The notes beneath the pieces are model-generated. The model was not told where the DNA came from and did not search any database. It saw nothing but the letters and a program-made list of their open reading frames with translations. A DNA stretch of 64,000 bases, from positions 1 through 64,000 of the forward strand of contig NZ_JAFMYW010000007.1 in the NCBI RefSeq assembly GCF_017353175.1, in the 5' to 3' direction. Within the stretch, counting starts at the first letter, position 1; the number at the start of each line of letters is the position of its first letter. Both the position numbers and the translations under genes were made by a program. The DNA comes from Fibrella forsythiae. Lineage in GTDB: Bacteria; Bacteroidota; Bacteroidia; Cytophagales; Spirosomataceae. This document shows, piece after piece, positions 25,821 through 34,235 of the stretch.

Positions 25821-26954
25821 ATGAAACAGACCCTTCTTTCTCTTCTTTGCCTTTGTCTCGCGGGCATGCTGATGCAGTGCAAAGACGCTGGTCGTGACAT
25901 TAACACGAACATCAGCGACGTGACGGCCTTCTTTGCGCCAAACGACAACCAGTCGATAAAACTACTTCCCGCCACCCCGGCTACGGTGGTGTTCGAATGG
26001 GATCAGGCGCGGGCCGAAGATGGTACGCTGGTGCTGTATGAACTGGCATTTGACAAAGAGACCGGCGATTTCTCGAAACCGATTTATAAACTTGCCTCCG
26101 ACCAGAACGGTGTGATGAACAAGGCGACCGTGACCCACGCCACCCTGAACCGCATCGCCGCCCTGGCTGGCATTGGCTCGTTGGGACAGGGTAAACTGAA
26201 ATGGACGGTGCAGGCATCGCGGGGTACCAACGTGAAGCAGGCCAGCCAGAGCCGGATGCTGAACGTGGAGCGCCCAGCCGGTTTCGCTGAAGTTCCGGCG
26301 GAGGTCTACCTGACCGGCGACGCCACCGAAGCAGGCACTGACCTGACCAAAGCGATCAAGCTGAAAAGCGTTGGTTCGGGTATCTTTGAAGTGTACACAT
26401 CGCTTAAAGCAGGTACGTACTCGTTTGTGGACCGCACGACAGGCACGGCTAAATCGTTCAACGTCAACGGAACGAACATCGGCGAAAGCGGAACCACCAC
26501 CGTGACCGGGGCCACTAAAACGTACCGTATCACACTGGATTTCAACAATGCCGCCGCCCGGGTAACCGAGATCAAATCGGTGGGCCTGTGGGTCGCGGGC
26601 GACAACGCCGTTCGCACTACCTTGCCGTATGTGGGCGGAGGCGTCTGGATGATTCCGAACTACAAAGTGGAGTTCGTACAGTTCTCGTGGGGCCGGGATG
26701 AGCGCTACAAGTTTCGCCTCACCACAGTCGGGGCCGATGGTAAAGATGCCTACGAGTGGCTGGGCAGCAGCAAAGCCGACAACTCCCGCGCCGATGCCAA
26801 CACCCCCGACAGTTACTTCTTCCTGCTGCCCATCGGCGAAAGCCAGTGGGACTACACGTATAAGTTCAACGGCGCCGTTGATAACAAGAACGCCGATATC
26901 ATGGTGTCGCTAGCCCCGACCGGCCCCTACACGCATAAGGTTACGATTAAGTAG
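25821..26954 (+). CDS. susE: SusE/SusF-like outer-membrane glycan-binding lipoprotein
   Basis: This 377-residue lipoprotein has its lipobox Cys at residue 20 (LAGMLMQCKDAGRD). The N-terminal region (about 35-155) is the Ig-like SusE domain (PATPATVVFEWDQARAEDGT; LKWTVQASRGTNVKQAS). Two carbohydrate-binding-module-like repeats follow (VYLTGDATEAGTDLTKAIKL at about 160 and GLWVAGDNAVRTTLPY at about 255), the second ending near TYKFNGAVDNKN. It most probably helps bind the polysaccharide at the surface. The gene follows SusD by 75 bases and precedes the GH76 gene. Confidence 0.85.
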   Translation: MKQTLLSLLCLCLAGMLMQCKDAGRDINTNISDVTAFFAPNDNQSIKLLPATPATVVFEWDQARAEDGTLVLYELAFDKETGDFSKPIYKLASDQNGVMNKATVTHATLNRIAALAGIGSLGQGKLKWTVQASRGTNVKQASQSRMLNVERPAGFAEVPAEVYLTGDATEAGTDLTKAIKLKSVGSGIFEVYTSLKAGTYSFVDRTTGTAKSFNVNGTNIGESGTTTVTGATKTYRITLDFNNAAARVTEIKSVGLWVAGDNAVRTTLPYVGGGVWMIPNYKVEFVQFSWGRDERYKFRLTTVGADGKDAYEWLGSSKADNSRADANTPDSYFFLLPIGESQWDYTYKFNGAVDNKNADIMVSLAPTGPYTHKVTIK

Positions 26955-27033
26955 ATTGCTTCGCGTTGTAGCGTATTGCTGACGCATGGCCCTTCGACTA
27001 GGCGTCAGCGATACGCTACAACGCGAAAGCAAT
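26955..27033. repeat. long intergenic hairpin with 31/32-bp arms
   Basis: The arms 26955-26985 and 27002-27033 pair with one mismatch and one bulge around a 16-base loop that contains CCCTTCGAC. The hairpin begins directly at the stop of the SusE-like gene. It shares words (GCTTCGCG, CCCTTCGAC) with the hairpins at 28238 and 29641. Confidence 0.85.
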
Positions 27034-27081
27034 AAATTAATAACTGAGTAAACATTCTGATCTCAAAACCCCTCAACGTCG

Positions 27082-28215
27082 ATGTCATCACTCAATAAAT
27101 TACTTGCCCTTCTTACGCTGTCGCTTTTTGTTGCCTGCAAAGACAACAGCATCGGGCAAGGCGCGGGGCCCGCGACCAAGCCCTACGTCTTCAACTGGAC
27201 GGTTATTGCCGACAGCAGCACGCAGGCCCTGACCCGGCAGTTTTTTAACGAGCAGGGACGCTACTTCAACGAGAACAACAGCGGCAGCACGCAGTTCAAC
27301 TACTGGCCGCAGGCGCACGCGCTCGATGTGCTGGTGGATGCCTACGTGCGCACCAAAGACAGCCGCTACCTGACCTACATGAATGACTGGTACGGCGGCG
27401 TTCCGGTAAAAAACAACGGCGGCTTCCTGAATGAGTATTACGATGATATGCTCTGGAATGCACTGGCCACGCTTCGGGCCTACGACGCTACCGGCGACAA
27501 AAAGTGGCTCGATACGTCGCAACTGCTTTGGAACGATATCAAACTTGGCTGGAATGATACCATGGGCGGCGGTATAGCCTGGCGGAAAGGGCAGCGGTAC
27601 TACAAAAACACACCGGCCAACGCACCGGCTATCATTCTGGCAGCGCGTCTGTACCAACGCCTGAAACGTCCCGAAGACCTGGAGTGGGCAAAAAAAATCT
27701 ACGACTGGCAGCTAAAAACGCTGGTCGATCCCGCCACCGGGAACACGTACGATGGTATCAACCGGCAGAATGACGGCAAGATTGACCTGACCTGGAAATT
27801 CACGTACAATCAGGGCCTTATGATTGGTGCCGGCCTGGAAATGTTCCGCGCTACCCAAAACCAGACGTACCTGAGCGACGCGACCAAAACGGCCAATTTC
27901 ACCATCGCCGACCCCGAACTGACCAACGGTGGCCTGATGCGTGCTGAAGGAAACGGCGACGGTGGCCTGTTCAAAGCGGTGCTGGTGCGTTACCTGACCC
28001 TACTGGCTACCGAACCCGCCGTTCCTGCCGATACGCGCACCCGATACGTTAATTACCTGAAGTTCAACGCCGAAACGCTGTGGCGGACAGGTACCCAAAA
28101 ACCTCAGGTTGTCTATGGAACATTCTGGGGTAATCGCCCTACCGACGGCAAAACGGACCTGACTACCCAGCTCAGTGGCGCCACCATACTGGAGGCCATG
28201 ACACGGCTGAATTAG
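27082..28215 (+). CDS. GH76 glycoside hydrolase (putative alpha-1,6-mannanase), lipoprotein
   Basis: This protein probably cleaves alpha-1,6-mannoside backbones of yeast-type mannan at the cell surface. The 377 residues have a lipobox Cys19 (LLTLSLFVACKD). The (alpha/alpha)6-barrel family signature is NGGFLNEYYDDMLW, whose adjacent Asp121-Asp122 fit the catalytic pair of GH76. WNDTMGGGIAWRKGQRYYKN and FTYNQGLMIGAGLEM are other family segments. It is the last gene of the polysaccharide utilisation locus and gives the best hint to its substrate. GH88/GH105 barrels are alternatives, but the DD motif favours GH76. Confidence 0.9.
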   Translation: MSSLNKLLALLTLSLFVACKDNSIGQGAGPATKPYVFNWTVIADSSTQALTRQFFNEQGRYFNENNSGSTQFNYWPQAHALDVLVDAYVRTKDSRYLTYMNDWYGGVPVKNNGGFLNEYYDDMLWNALATLRAYDATGDKKWLDTSQLLWNDIKLGWNDTMGGGIAWRKGQRYYKNTPANAPAIILAARLYQRLKRPEDLEWAKKIYDWQLKTLVDPATGNTYDGINRQNDGKIDLTWKFTYNQGLMIGAGLEMFRATQNQTYLSDATKTANFTIADPELTNGGLMRAEGNGDGGLFKAVLVRYLTLLATEPAVPADTRTRYVNYLKFNAETLWRTGTQKPQVVYGTFWGNRPTDGKTDLTTQLSGATILEAMTRLN

Positions 28216-28237
28216 TAACGATTCACTTTTTGCTGTA

Positions 28238-28384
28238 GGCTTCGCGCTTTAGTCCCTTCGACAGGCTGGGCGTCCCCGTCTAAGGGTAATAATCTCACTC
28301 AAAGTCAGCATGAACATGCCTGAGTAAGATTGTCACCCTAAGTCGGGGGCGCCCAGCCTGTCGAAGGGACTAAAGCGCAAAGCC
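28238..28384. repeat. long intergenic hairpin with 63-bp arms
   Basis: The arms 28238-28300 and 28322-28384 pair with about 7 mismatches around a 21-base loop. They contain CCCTTCGACAGGCTGGGCG and its complement. It lies between the converging GH76 gene and the anti-sigma-like gene, where it could stop transcription from both sides. It is related to the hairpin at 29641. Confidence 0.9.
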
Positions 28385-28469
28385 AATGCACGCGTCATAA
28401 ACAATATGACAACCAATCGATTTGCGGCTGATTCATAAAGCCAAATCACCGCGCTGTCGATCTTGTCAC

Positions 28470-29036
28470 TTATTGCGTCAGCTTTTCCCGCAACACTTCC
28501 AACTCGCGCTTTTTAGCCGCGTAGATGCTATGTTCCCAGCCGCTGGCGACGTAGGCCAACGCGAAAAAAGCGATCAGGCCCAGAAGCAGCCAGACAGACT
28601 TCCCTCCTTCCCATACACCCAGCAGGGTTAGCGCCACAATGGGCAGCATGTTCCAGCGTAAGAGTCGCGAGAGACGTACCTGATAGGTGGCCATCGAGAT
28701 AGCGTGCGCTAGTTCACCAAGCACCGTGCGGTCGAACGTTTTTTCGCCATTTAGTCGGCGAATCCGGCTTACCAACACGTAGAGGGCCGTGGCGAATATC
28801 CAGGTGGCCAGCAGGTACATGGCCAGGTTAGCTGGGGATTTTGCCAGATTGACCGCCAACACAAAACTGCCGGCAGCCGCATTCACGATAATAGACAGTA
28901 GCTCGCTGATTCGGGTGATGTGGAAAGTCTGTTGCGTTTTAGCCTGAACACGGTTGCGAAGGACGGTTTCGTTGATGACCCACATCGGCTCTTTCGTCTG
29001 GACATCCCAGATTTTTTGCAGTTCGTCAAATTCCAT
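28470..29036 (-). CDS. four-helix membrane protein, probable anti-sigma factor
   Basis: This 188-residue protein has a soluble N-terminus (MEFDELQKIWDVQTKEPM) and four hydrophobic spans at about 45-62, 68-88, 125-143 and 145-163. A short cytoplasmic basic C-terminus follows (YAAKKRELEVLREKL). The first residues resemble the N-terminus of Bacteroidota anti-sigma partners that begin by binding the sigma factor. It overlaps the upstream ECF sigma gene by 11 bases and would be made with it. No zinc-binding HxxxCxxC motif is present, so it is not a ZAS-type anti-sigma; the call rests on gene order. Confidence 0.7.
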   Translation of the reverse strand: MEFDELQKIWDVQTKEPMWVINETVLRNRVQAKTQQTFHITRISELLSIIVNAAAGSFVLAVNLAKSPANLAMYLLATWIFATALYVLVSRIRRLNGEKTFDRTVLGELAHAISMATYQVRLSRLLRWNMLPIVALTLLGVWEGGKSVWLLLGLIAFFALAYVASGWEHSIYAAKKRELEVLREKLTQ

Positions 29037-29538
29037 AGTGATTGGGTTGCTTTGATTTGGTGATCAGTTGCTTTTTGATACGATTGATTTTCACGCCAAT
29101 GTTTGATTCCGAGATGCCTAGTATCGTCGCCATCTCTTTGTAGCTGAATCCATCCAGAAAGAGCAGGCAAAGGGAACGATCCACTTCGTTGAGCTGATGT
29201 ATTTCGTCGTAGAGCCAGCTAATGCGCTCATCAGGTTGAGCGGATGGCTCTTGTAACATAGGTTGTACCGTCTCGATGGTCTCCCGAGCATCAGTATGCT
29301 TCCGTTCTTTCGTCGACCATTTTATAGCCGTATTCAGCGCTATTCGATACACCCAGGTCGTGGATGAAGACTGTTGCTTGAACGTCGGGATGGAATGCCA
29401 TACCTGAATTAGAATTTCCTGCAGCAGGTCGTCCTGATCCATAATCGGAACCGCATAAGCACGCACTACTTTGAAGAGCAGCGCCTTATACTGGCCAAGC
29501 CAGTCGGTAAACGTTTGATTCTGCTCTTGTTCGGTCAT
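29026..29538 (-). CDS. ECF-type RNA polymerase sigma factor
   Basis: The 170 residues contain region 2 (LLFKVVRAYAVPIMDQDDLLQEILIQVW, about 18-46; WVYRIALNTAIKW, about 62-74) and region 4 (about 115-160: LNEVDRSLCLLFLDGFSYKE then MATILGISESNIGVKINRIK). It is shorter and different in sequence from the sigma factor of the SusC locus. Coupled to the four-helix membrane protein directly downstream, it probably forms a separate stress-sensing or membrane-signal pair. Its target genes are not shown by the sequence. Confidence 0.93.
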   Translation of the reverse strand: MTEQEQNQTFTDWLGQYKALLFKVVRAYAVPIMDQDDLLQEILIQVWHSIPTFKQQSSSTTWVYRIALNTAIKWSTKERKHTDARETIETVQPMLQEPSAQPDERISWLYDEIHQLNEVDRSLCLLFLDGFSYKEMATILGISESNIGVKINRIKKQLITKSKQPNHYGI

Positions 29539-29640
29539 GATAGTCGATAGTTAGCCTATTAGTACCAAACAGGAAGCTATTTCTTACAGAGTTCGTAGAA
29601 ATAATGTAGTTTCATGAAGTTGCCAGGTACGTTCTGTTGA

Positions 29641-29816
29641 ATTGCTTCGCGCTATGGTGTGTATGGCTTCGCGCTCTAGGCCCTTCGACAGGCGCCCCCG
29701 ACTCAGGGTGACAGGACACTCAAAAATATTAATGACGACCTTGTGTGAGATTGTCACCCTGAGTCGGGGGCGCCTGTCGAAGGGCCACGCGTCAGCAACC
29801 TAGCTCGCGAAGCAAT
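29641..29816. repeat. long intergenic hairpin with 34-bp perfect inner arms
   Basis: The inner arms 29680-29713 and 29752-29785 are perfect complements, and the outer ends 29641-29650 and 29807-29816 also pair. It contains CCCTTCGACAGGCGCC and TCACCCTGAGTCGGGGG. It fills most of the 351-base gap between the divergent sigma gene and the beta-helix gene, and is related to the hairpin at 28238. Confidence 0.9.
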
Positions 29817-29889
29817 TCACTATAATAGCCCGAAAGAGTATGTGCCATTACTAGTTTTCTTCTACCCTAACTACCTAACTTCCTGACCA

Positions 29890-31101
29890 ATGAAACTCCT
29901 TTTTATCCTTTTCACCTGTCTGTGCTGCTTGAAAAGCTTGGCGCAACCAGCTGTGCAGAAGCGCATTCAGACACAGTTGATCATGGCCGACAATGGCAGC
30001 ACGATCGATCTTGATGCAGGTACGTTCATCTTTACCGGGAGTTTATCCATGGAGGATAAGAAGCGCATCATCATTCGGGGAAAAGGCGTTGACAAGACCA
30101 TTCTCAGCTTTAAAGGTCAGACCGACGGCGCTGAAGGCCTGCGCGTATCGAATGCCGAAGCCATCGTGATCGAGGATATGACCATTCAGGACACGAAAGG
30201 CGACGCCATTAAAACCATGAACGTGAAGGGCATCACCTTCCGCAACGTCAAAGTAGAGTGGACCGGGCCACCTAGTCCCGAGAATGGTAGCTACGGCCTG
30301 TATCCGGTGCAGTGCGATAATGTGATGATCGACAAGTGTATCTCCATCGGCGCGTCTGATGCGGGCATTTACGTCGGGCAGTCGCGGAACATTGTGGTCA
30401 AGAACTGCGTGGCGCATCATAACGTGGCGGGGATCGAGATCGAAAATTCACGCGATGCCGATGTGTTCGATAACGAAGCGTACGACAACACGGGCGGCGT
30501 GCTGGTGTTCGACCTGCCCGATCTGGTGCAGAAACAGGGCGGTAATGTTCGGGTATTTAACAACAACATCCACGACAACAACCTGCCTGATTTTGCCCCG
30601 GCGGGCAATATCGTGGCCAGCGTGTCGGACGGGACGGGCCTGCTGATTCTGGCGACGAACAACGTGGAGGTGTTCAACAACCGCTTTCTCCGCAATCAAA
30701 CCATGGGTACCGGCATTATCAGCTACCTGATCACCGAACGGCCCATAACCGATAAAGGCTATTACCCTTATCCGACCGCTATTTCCATTCATGATAACGT
30801 GTATGAGCGGAACCCCGGTCCACCCAGTTCGCGCGGGCGGTACAACAGCATTTTCAAGGCAATTCTGAAAGAGGGTCAGGCGGTTCCGCATATTCTGTAC
30901 GACGGCATCGTTGATCCAGGTACGTTAGACAAAGCCGGCAAGCCCCTCCCCGATCGGCGTATCTGTATTCGCAACAATAAGAACCAGAGCCTGGTGAACC
31001 TCGATGCCGGACGCGGCTTTAAAAACGCGTCGCTCGATGCGGTGCCCTTCGACTGTCAGTTGACTCCCTTAAAAAATACGGCAGTTAATGAACGCAAATA
31101 G
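29890..31101 (+). CDS. secreted parallel beta-helix protein (TIGR03805-like)
   Basis: This 403-residue exported protein has a signal peptide cleaved near residue 19 (CLKSLAQP). The body is a right-handed parallel beta-helix with regular rungs of about 22-25 residues (IRGKGVDKTILSFKG, IEDMTIQDTKGDAIKTMNVK, VKNCVAHHNVAGIEIENSRD, VFDNEAYDNTGGVLVFDLPD, VFNNNIHDNNLPDF). Such proteins resemble polysaccharide lyases and epimerases, but no catalytic residue set is apparent. It overlaps the downstream di-haem cytochrome gene by 14 bases. That pairing is common for this family and indicates a shared role, which remains unknown. Confidence 0.88.
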   Translation: MKLLFILFTCLCCLKSLAQPAVQKRIQTQLIMADNGSTIDLDAGTFIFTGSLSMEDKKRIIIRGKGVDKTILSFKGQTDGAEGLRVSNAEAIVIEDMTIQDTKGDAIKTMNVKGITFRNVKVEWTGPPSPENGSYGLYPVQCDNVMIDKCISIGASDAGIYVGQSRNIVVKNCVAHHNVAGIEIENSRDADVFDNEAYDNTGGVLVFDLPDLVQKQGGNVRVFNNNIHDNNLPDFAPAGNIVASVSDGTGLLILATNNVEVFNNRFLRNQTMGTGIISYLITERPITDKGYYPYPTAISIHDNVYERNPGPPSSRGRYNSIFKAILKEGQAVPHILYDGIVDPGTLDKAGKPLPDRRICIRNNKNQSLVNLDAGRGFKNASLDAVPFDCQLTPLKNTAVNERK

Positions 31102-32137
31102 GCTGGTCACGTACCTGATTTATAGTATAACCGTAGCAACATTCTGGTTCGTATCGGCTGGCTGGCGGTCAGTAGCCATTCCCGAAAAGCTAAGCGACTA
31201 CGGTTTTTTTGCAGGAAACCCCGCCGAGCAGCGCCCGGCATCCGGGGTTGTGCCTTATACGCTGAACACGCCGCTCTTTAGCGACTATGCTGAAAAACTC
31301 CGGTTCGTCAAGTTGCCCGCCGGGAAGTCGGTTGCGTATAATGATACGGCTGTGCTGGCCTTTCCGGTGGGTACCACGTTGATCAAAACGTTCTACTATC
31401 CCACCGATTTTCGCGACCCGGCGAAGGGCCGCCGATTGATCGAAACGCGGTTGCTGGTTCACCAGCCGGAAGGCTGGAAAGCGCTGGACTATGTCTGGAA
31501 CGATGAACAGACCGATGCATTTCTGGAAGTTGCCGGCGACACAAAAACGGTAAATTACATTGATAAAACCGGTGTCAGTCACCAGCAACCCTATCTGATT
31601 CCGAACCTCAATCAATGTAAGGGTTGTCATAATCAACAGGAGGTGCTGACGCCGATCGGTCCATCGGCGCGGCAATTGAATGGCGAGTTGGTTTATGGCA
31701 ACAAAGCCAAAAATCAGCTCATGCACTGGCAGCAGACGGCCATGCTTACGGGTATGCCTGCGCTGGCTAACTGCCCGAAAGCCCCCGTTTGGAACGACCC
31801 AACTACCGGTTCGCTAAACGACCGGGCACGTATCTGGCTCGACATTAACTGTGCGCACTGCCATAACCCAAAGGGACCAGCCATGACTTCGGGGCTGAAC
31901 CTAAGCGTATCGGCTAAAGATCCTACGGCCATCGGCCTGCTGAAAACACCTGTTGCTGCCGGTCGCGGCTCAGGTGGACGATCGTACGATATTGTGCCCG
32001 GCAAGCCCGACGAGTCGATCCTCATTTACCGCCTGCACTCCACCGACCCCGGCGTGATGATGCCCGAGTTGGGCCGCAAGACGGTGCATACCGAAAGTCT
32101 GGAATTACTTCGCGACTGGATCGGGGCGATGAAATGA
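31088..32137 (+). CDS. SO2930/HNE_0200-family di-haem c-type cytochrome
   Basis: This 349-residue exported protein has an N-terminal hydrophobic signal (about 5-28). Two haem-c attachment motifs are visible: CKGCH near residue 178 and CAHCH near residue 256. The N-terminal part includes LSDYGFFAGNPAEQRPASGV, VPYTLNTPLFSDYAEKLRFV and FPVGTTLIKTFYYP, all typical of this family. It is translated just after and overlapping the beta-helix gene, as in other genomes where the two families are adjacent. A possible role is periplasmic electron transfer to an oxidative modification of a bound glycan or lipid; that is an inference. Confidence 0.88.
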   Translation: MNANRLVTYLIYSITVATFWFVSAGWRSVAIPEKLSDYGFFAGNPAEQRPASGVVPYTLNTPLFSDYAEKLRFVKLPAGKSVAYNDTAVLAFPVGTTLIKTFYYPTDFRDPAKGRRLIETRLLVHQPEGWKALDYVWNDEQTDAFLEVAGDTKTVNYIDKTGVSHQQPYLIPNLNQCKGCHNQQEVLTPIGPSARQLNGELVYGNKAKNQLMHWQQTAMLTGMPALANCPKAPVWNDPTTGSLNDRARIWLDINCAHCHNPKGPAMTSGLNLSVSAKDPTAIGLLKTPVAAGRGSGGRSYDIVPGKPDESILIYRLHSTDPGVMMPELGRKTVHTESLELLRDWIGAMK

Positions 32138-32234
32138 TGCTTTGCTACTAGATGATTCGTTTCCCTTTTGGCAGATACGAATCGATCCAGGTCAGCTACT
32201 TTTAAATCAGGTCCCTGGCTACATTTAGTGCCGT

Positions 32235-33403
32235 ATGAACAGGTCAAAACAGAATTACTCGCGTCGGTCGTTTATCTACACCTAAACCGGCGCAAGTGCC
32301 GCCATGGCGCTGCATCCATTCATCTCCCTGGGCGGTCGATGACGTTGACCCACGGGTAGCCGCTATCGTGGCCAATACGATCGGTATTGATTCGCACAAT
32401 CACATAGACGTACCCTTTGTCGCCGCCGAAGTGCCCGGCCCTTCGCTTGACCTGACCAGCGACCTGAAACGGTCGGGCTTATCGGCCATCTGCATGACAT
32501 TCGCCGTTGACCGACCAGCACTGGTCAATCCGGGCGATGCGTACGAACGCTTCAAGAACGCGATGGCCTCGATGAATGAGCAATTGGCCCAAAACGGCGT
32601 AAAACGCTCCCTGAACCTGGCAGACCTACGTGCAGCCCACCAAAAACGGCAGCCGACCGTCATTTAGTCTGTCGAGGGGGGGGCACTTTCTGGAAGGACA
32701 TATAGAGCGGCTGGACGAAGCGTACAGTCGGGGGCTGCGCCTGCTCGGGCTGCTTCACGATAACGACGCATCGGTGCCCCTGGGTGATATTTACACTAAT
32801 CCGCCGCAGTGGGGCGGATTAACCAAGTTTGGTGCCGACGTCATCCGGGCCTGCAACCGACTGGGTATCCTCGTCGACCTGACGCACGCCAGCAATGACA
32901 CAATCAACGCGGCCCTGAAAGTAGCCACCAAACCCGTGGTCATCACGCACACCGGCCTCGATTCAAAGCTGGGAACCAACCCGATGATGGCCAACATGAT
33001 GCGGCCAAGGCTTATCAGCAAGGAGCAGGCAACAATCGTTGCTAATGCGGGCGGCGTGCTGGGCGTGTGGACCCACCTGACCGACAGTCCGCTGGAGTAC
33101 GCGCAGAATATCCGGGCAAACGTGGTCGATGTCGTTGGCATCGACCACGTTTGCCCTGGCACTGATACTAAGATGACCCCGACGTATAGACCAGGCAGCA
33201 ATCCTACCAATCAACAGGGCGGTGGTCAAAATCGTGAACGGGTTGGTGAGCGCACGAATGGAGCCTGGCCCGATCAGCAGGTTGGGTTTTATTACGCCGT
33301 AGTCGATTCACTGCTGAAAACTGGCTTTACCGACACCGAAATTGGTAAGATAGGCAGCGGCAACTTTTGCCGCTTGTTCGATTCGGCCACGGCAGGGCAC
33401 TGA
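32235..33403 (+). pseudogene. broken Tat-exported membrane dipeptidase (peptidase M19)
   Basis: The intact ancestor was a zinc dipeptidase of the renal-dipeptidase family with a twin-arginine signal peptide. The start reads MNRSKQNYSRRSFIYT and then hits TAA (32283). The rest of the signal (TGASAAMALHPFISLGG) is followed by a frameshift near 32340. The first zinc motif region IDSHNHID is intact. A TAG (about 32664) and a +1 G in an eight-G run (about 32676-32683) break it again. The remaining half holds the M19 features LGLLHDNDAS, VDLTHASND, VITHTGLD and IDHVCPGTD. At least four lesions argue for a true pseudogene rather than sequencing error. Confidence 0.88.
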
Positions 33404-33457
33404 TGATGTTCGCCAGTCAACTCGGTTGTTACACCGTTGGGGTTTATTGCTTCGTTA

Positions 33458-34132
33458 CTAGCTTATGCACTCGAAGAAATACGTTCGGCTTTCGTTCTCA
33501 ACATCGTCGTAAGTAAACATCGATCGGTGCTGATTTTTGCGCCAGAAATTGATCAGCACAAAATCGCCGATACAGCCGGTTGTATGGAGAAACAGTAACG
33601 TTCCCCACACGACGCCGTAGGCCGGCAACAGAACCCAGACGACAATCAGGGTAGGCGTTAGTATCAGAAAGGGCATTGCGGCCACAAAGGCCACTTCGCG
33701 CAGGTTCATCACGTAATTCTGGGCGTAAGCATAGGCCATCATCCCTTTCCACGACCAGCCGTAGCCCACGCGGGGCGCACCTACCCGTTTGAAGAAAATG
33801 CCGTGAATGAATTCGTGGACAGTAATCAGCGGAAAGAACACCAGGAATCCGATCAGAAACTGGGAACCGCCAGAAACAAGCTCGTCTTTTGATAGCCACG
33901 TCGACATACCGGTACCCACAAACCAGCCGAACGTCAGCGATCCGATAAAGATGATCGCCAAACGCAGTCCAGCTTTAACTTTCTGATTAGTTGTTTTGGT
34001 AGTCGGCACGTTCTGACCCGACGGCGTTATTCCCAGCTCACGAGCCAGGAACTGCATCATTTCATCAATCCTGAACGAGTCGACAAGGCGGTAGTGGCCT
34101 GATTCGTGTAGATCCTGAATGGTAGGTTTCAT
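33458..34132 (-). CDS. DUF3267 membrane zincin-like metalloprotease
   Basis: This 224-residue membrane protein has about four spans (roughly 57-77, 88-105, 140-160, 165-190). The zinc motif HEFIH (106-110) follows the second span, as in the DUF3267 family of putative site-2-protease-like enzymes. Its N-terminal cytoplasmic part is YRLVDSFRIDEMMQFLAREL. It is divergent from the ABC permease gene. The substrate is unknown. Confidence 0.85.
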   Translation of the reverse strand: MKPTIQDLHESGHYRLVDSFRIDEMMQFLARELGITPSGQNVPTTKTTNQKVKAGLRLAIIFIGSLTFGWFVGTGMSTWLSKDELVSGGSQFLIGFLVFFPLITVHEFIHGIFFKRVGAPRVGYGWSWKGMMAYAYAQNYVMNLREVAFVAAMPFLILTPTLIVVWVLLPAYGVVWGTLLFLHTTGCIGDFVLINFWRKNQHRSMFTYDDVENESRTYFFECIS

Positions 34133-34235
34133 CGGGGGGGGGACGGATGGGAAATTTAGGGCACAACGCCTTGATTACGTGACAAGTTTCGCCATCTTGT
34201 GTCCGACATTACTTCACCCTCACCTATCGTTTCAG

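Noticed and set aside
29026-29538. Second sigma factor as part of the mannan locus
   Set aside because: It is on the opposite strand, separated by long hairpins, and has its own membrane partner; the mannan locus already has its sigma/FecR pair.
31190-31726. 178-codon open frame on the minus strand
   Set aside because: It is antisense to the di-haem cytochrome gene, whose two CxxCH motifs fix the true frame.
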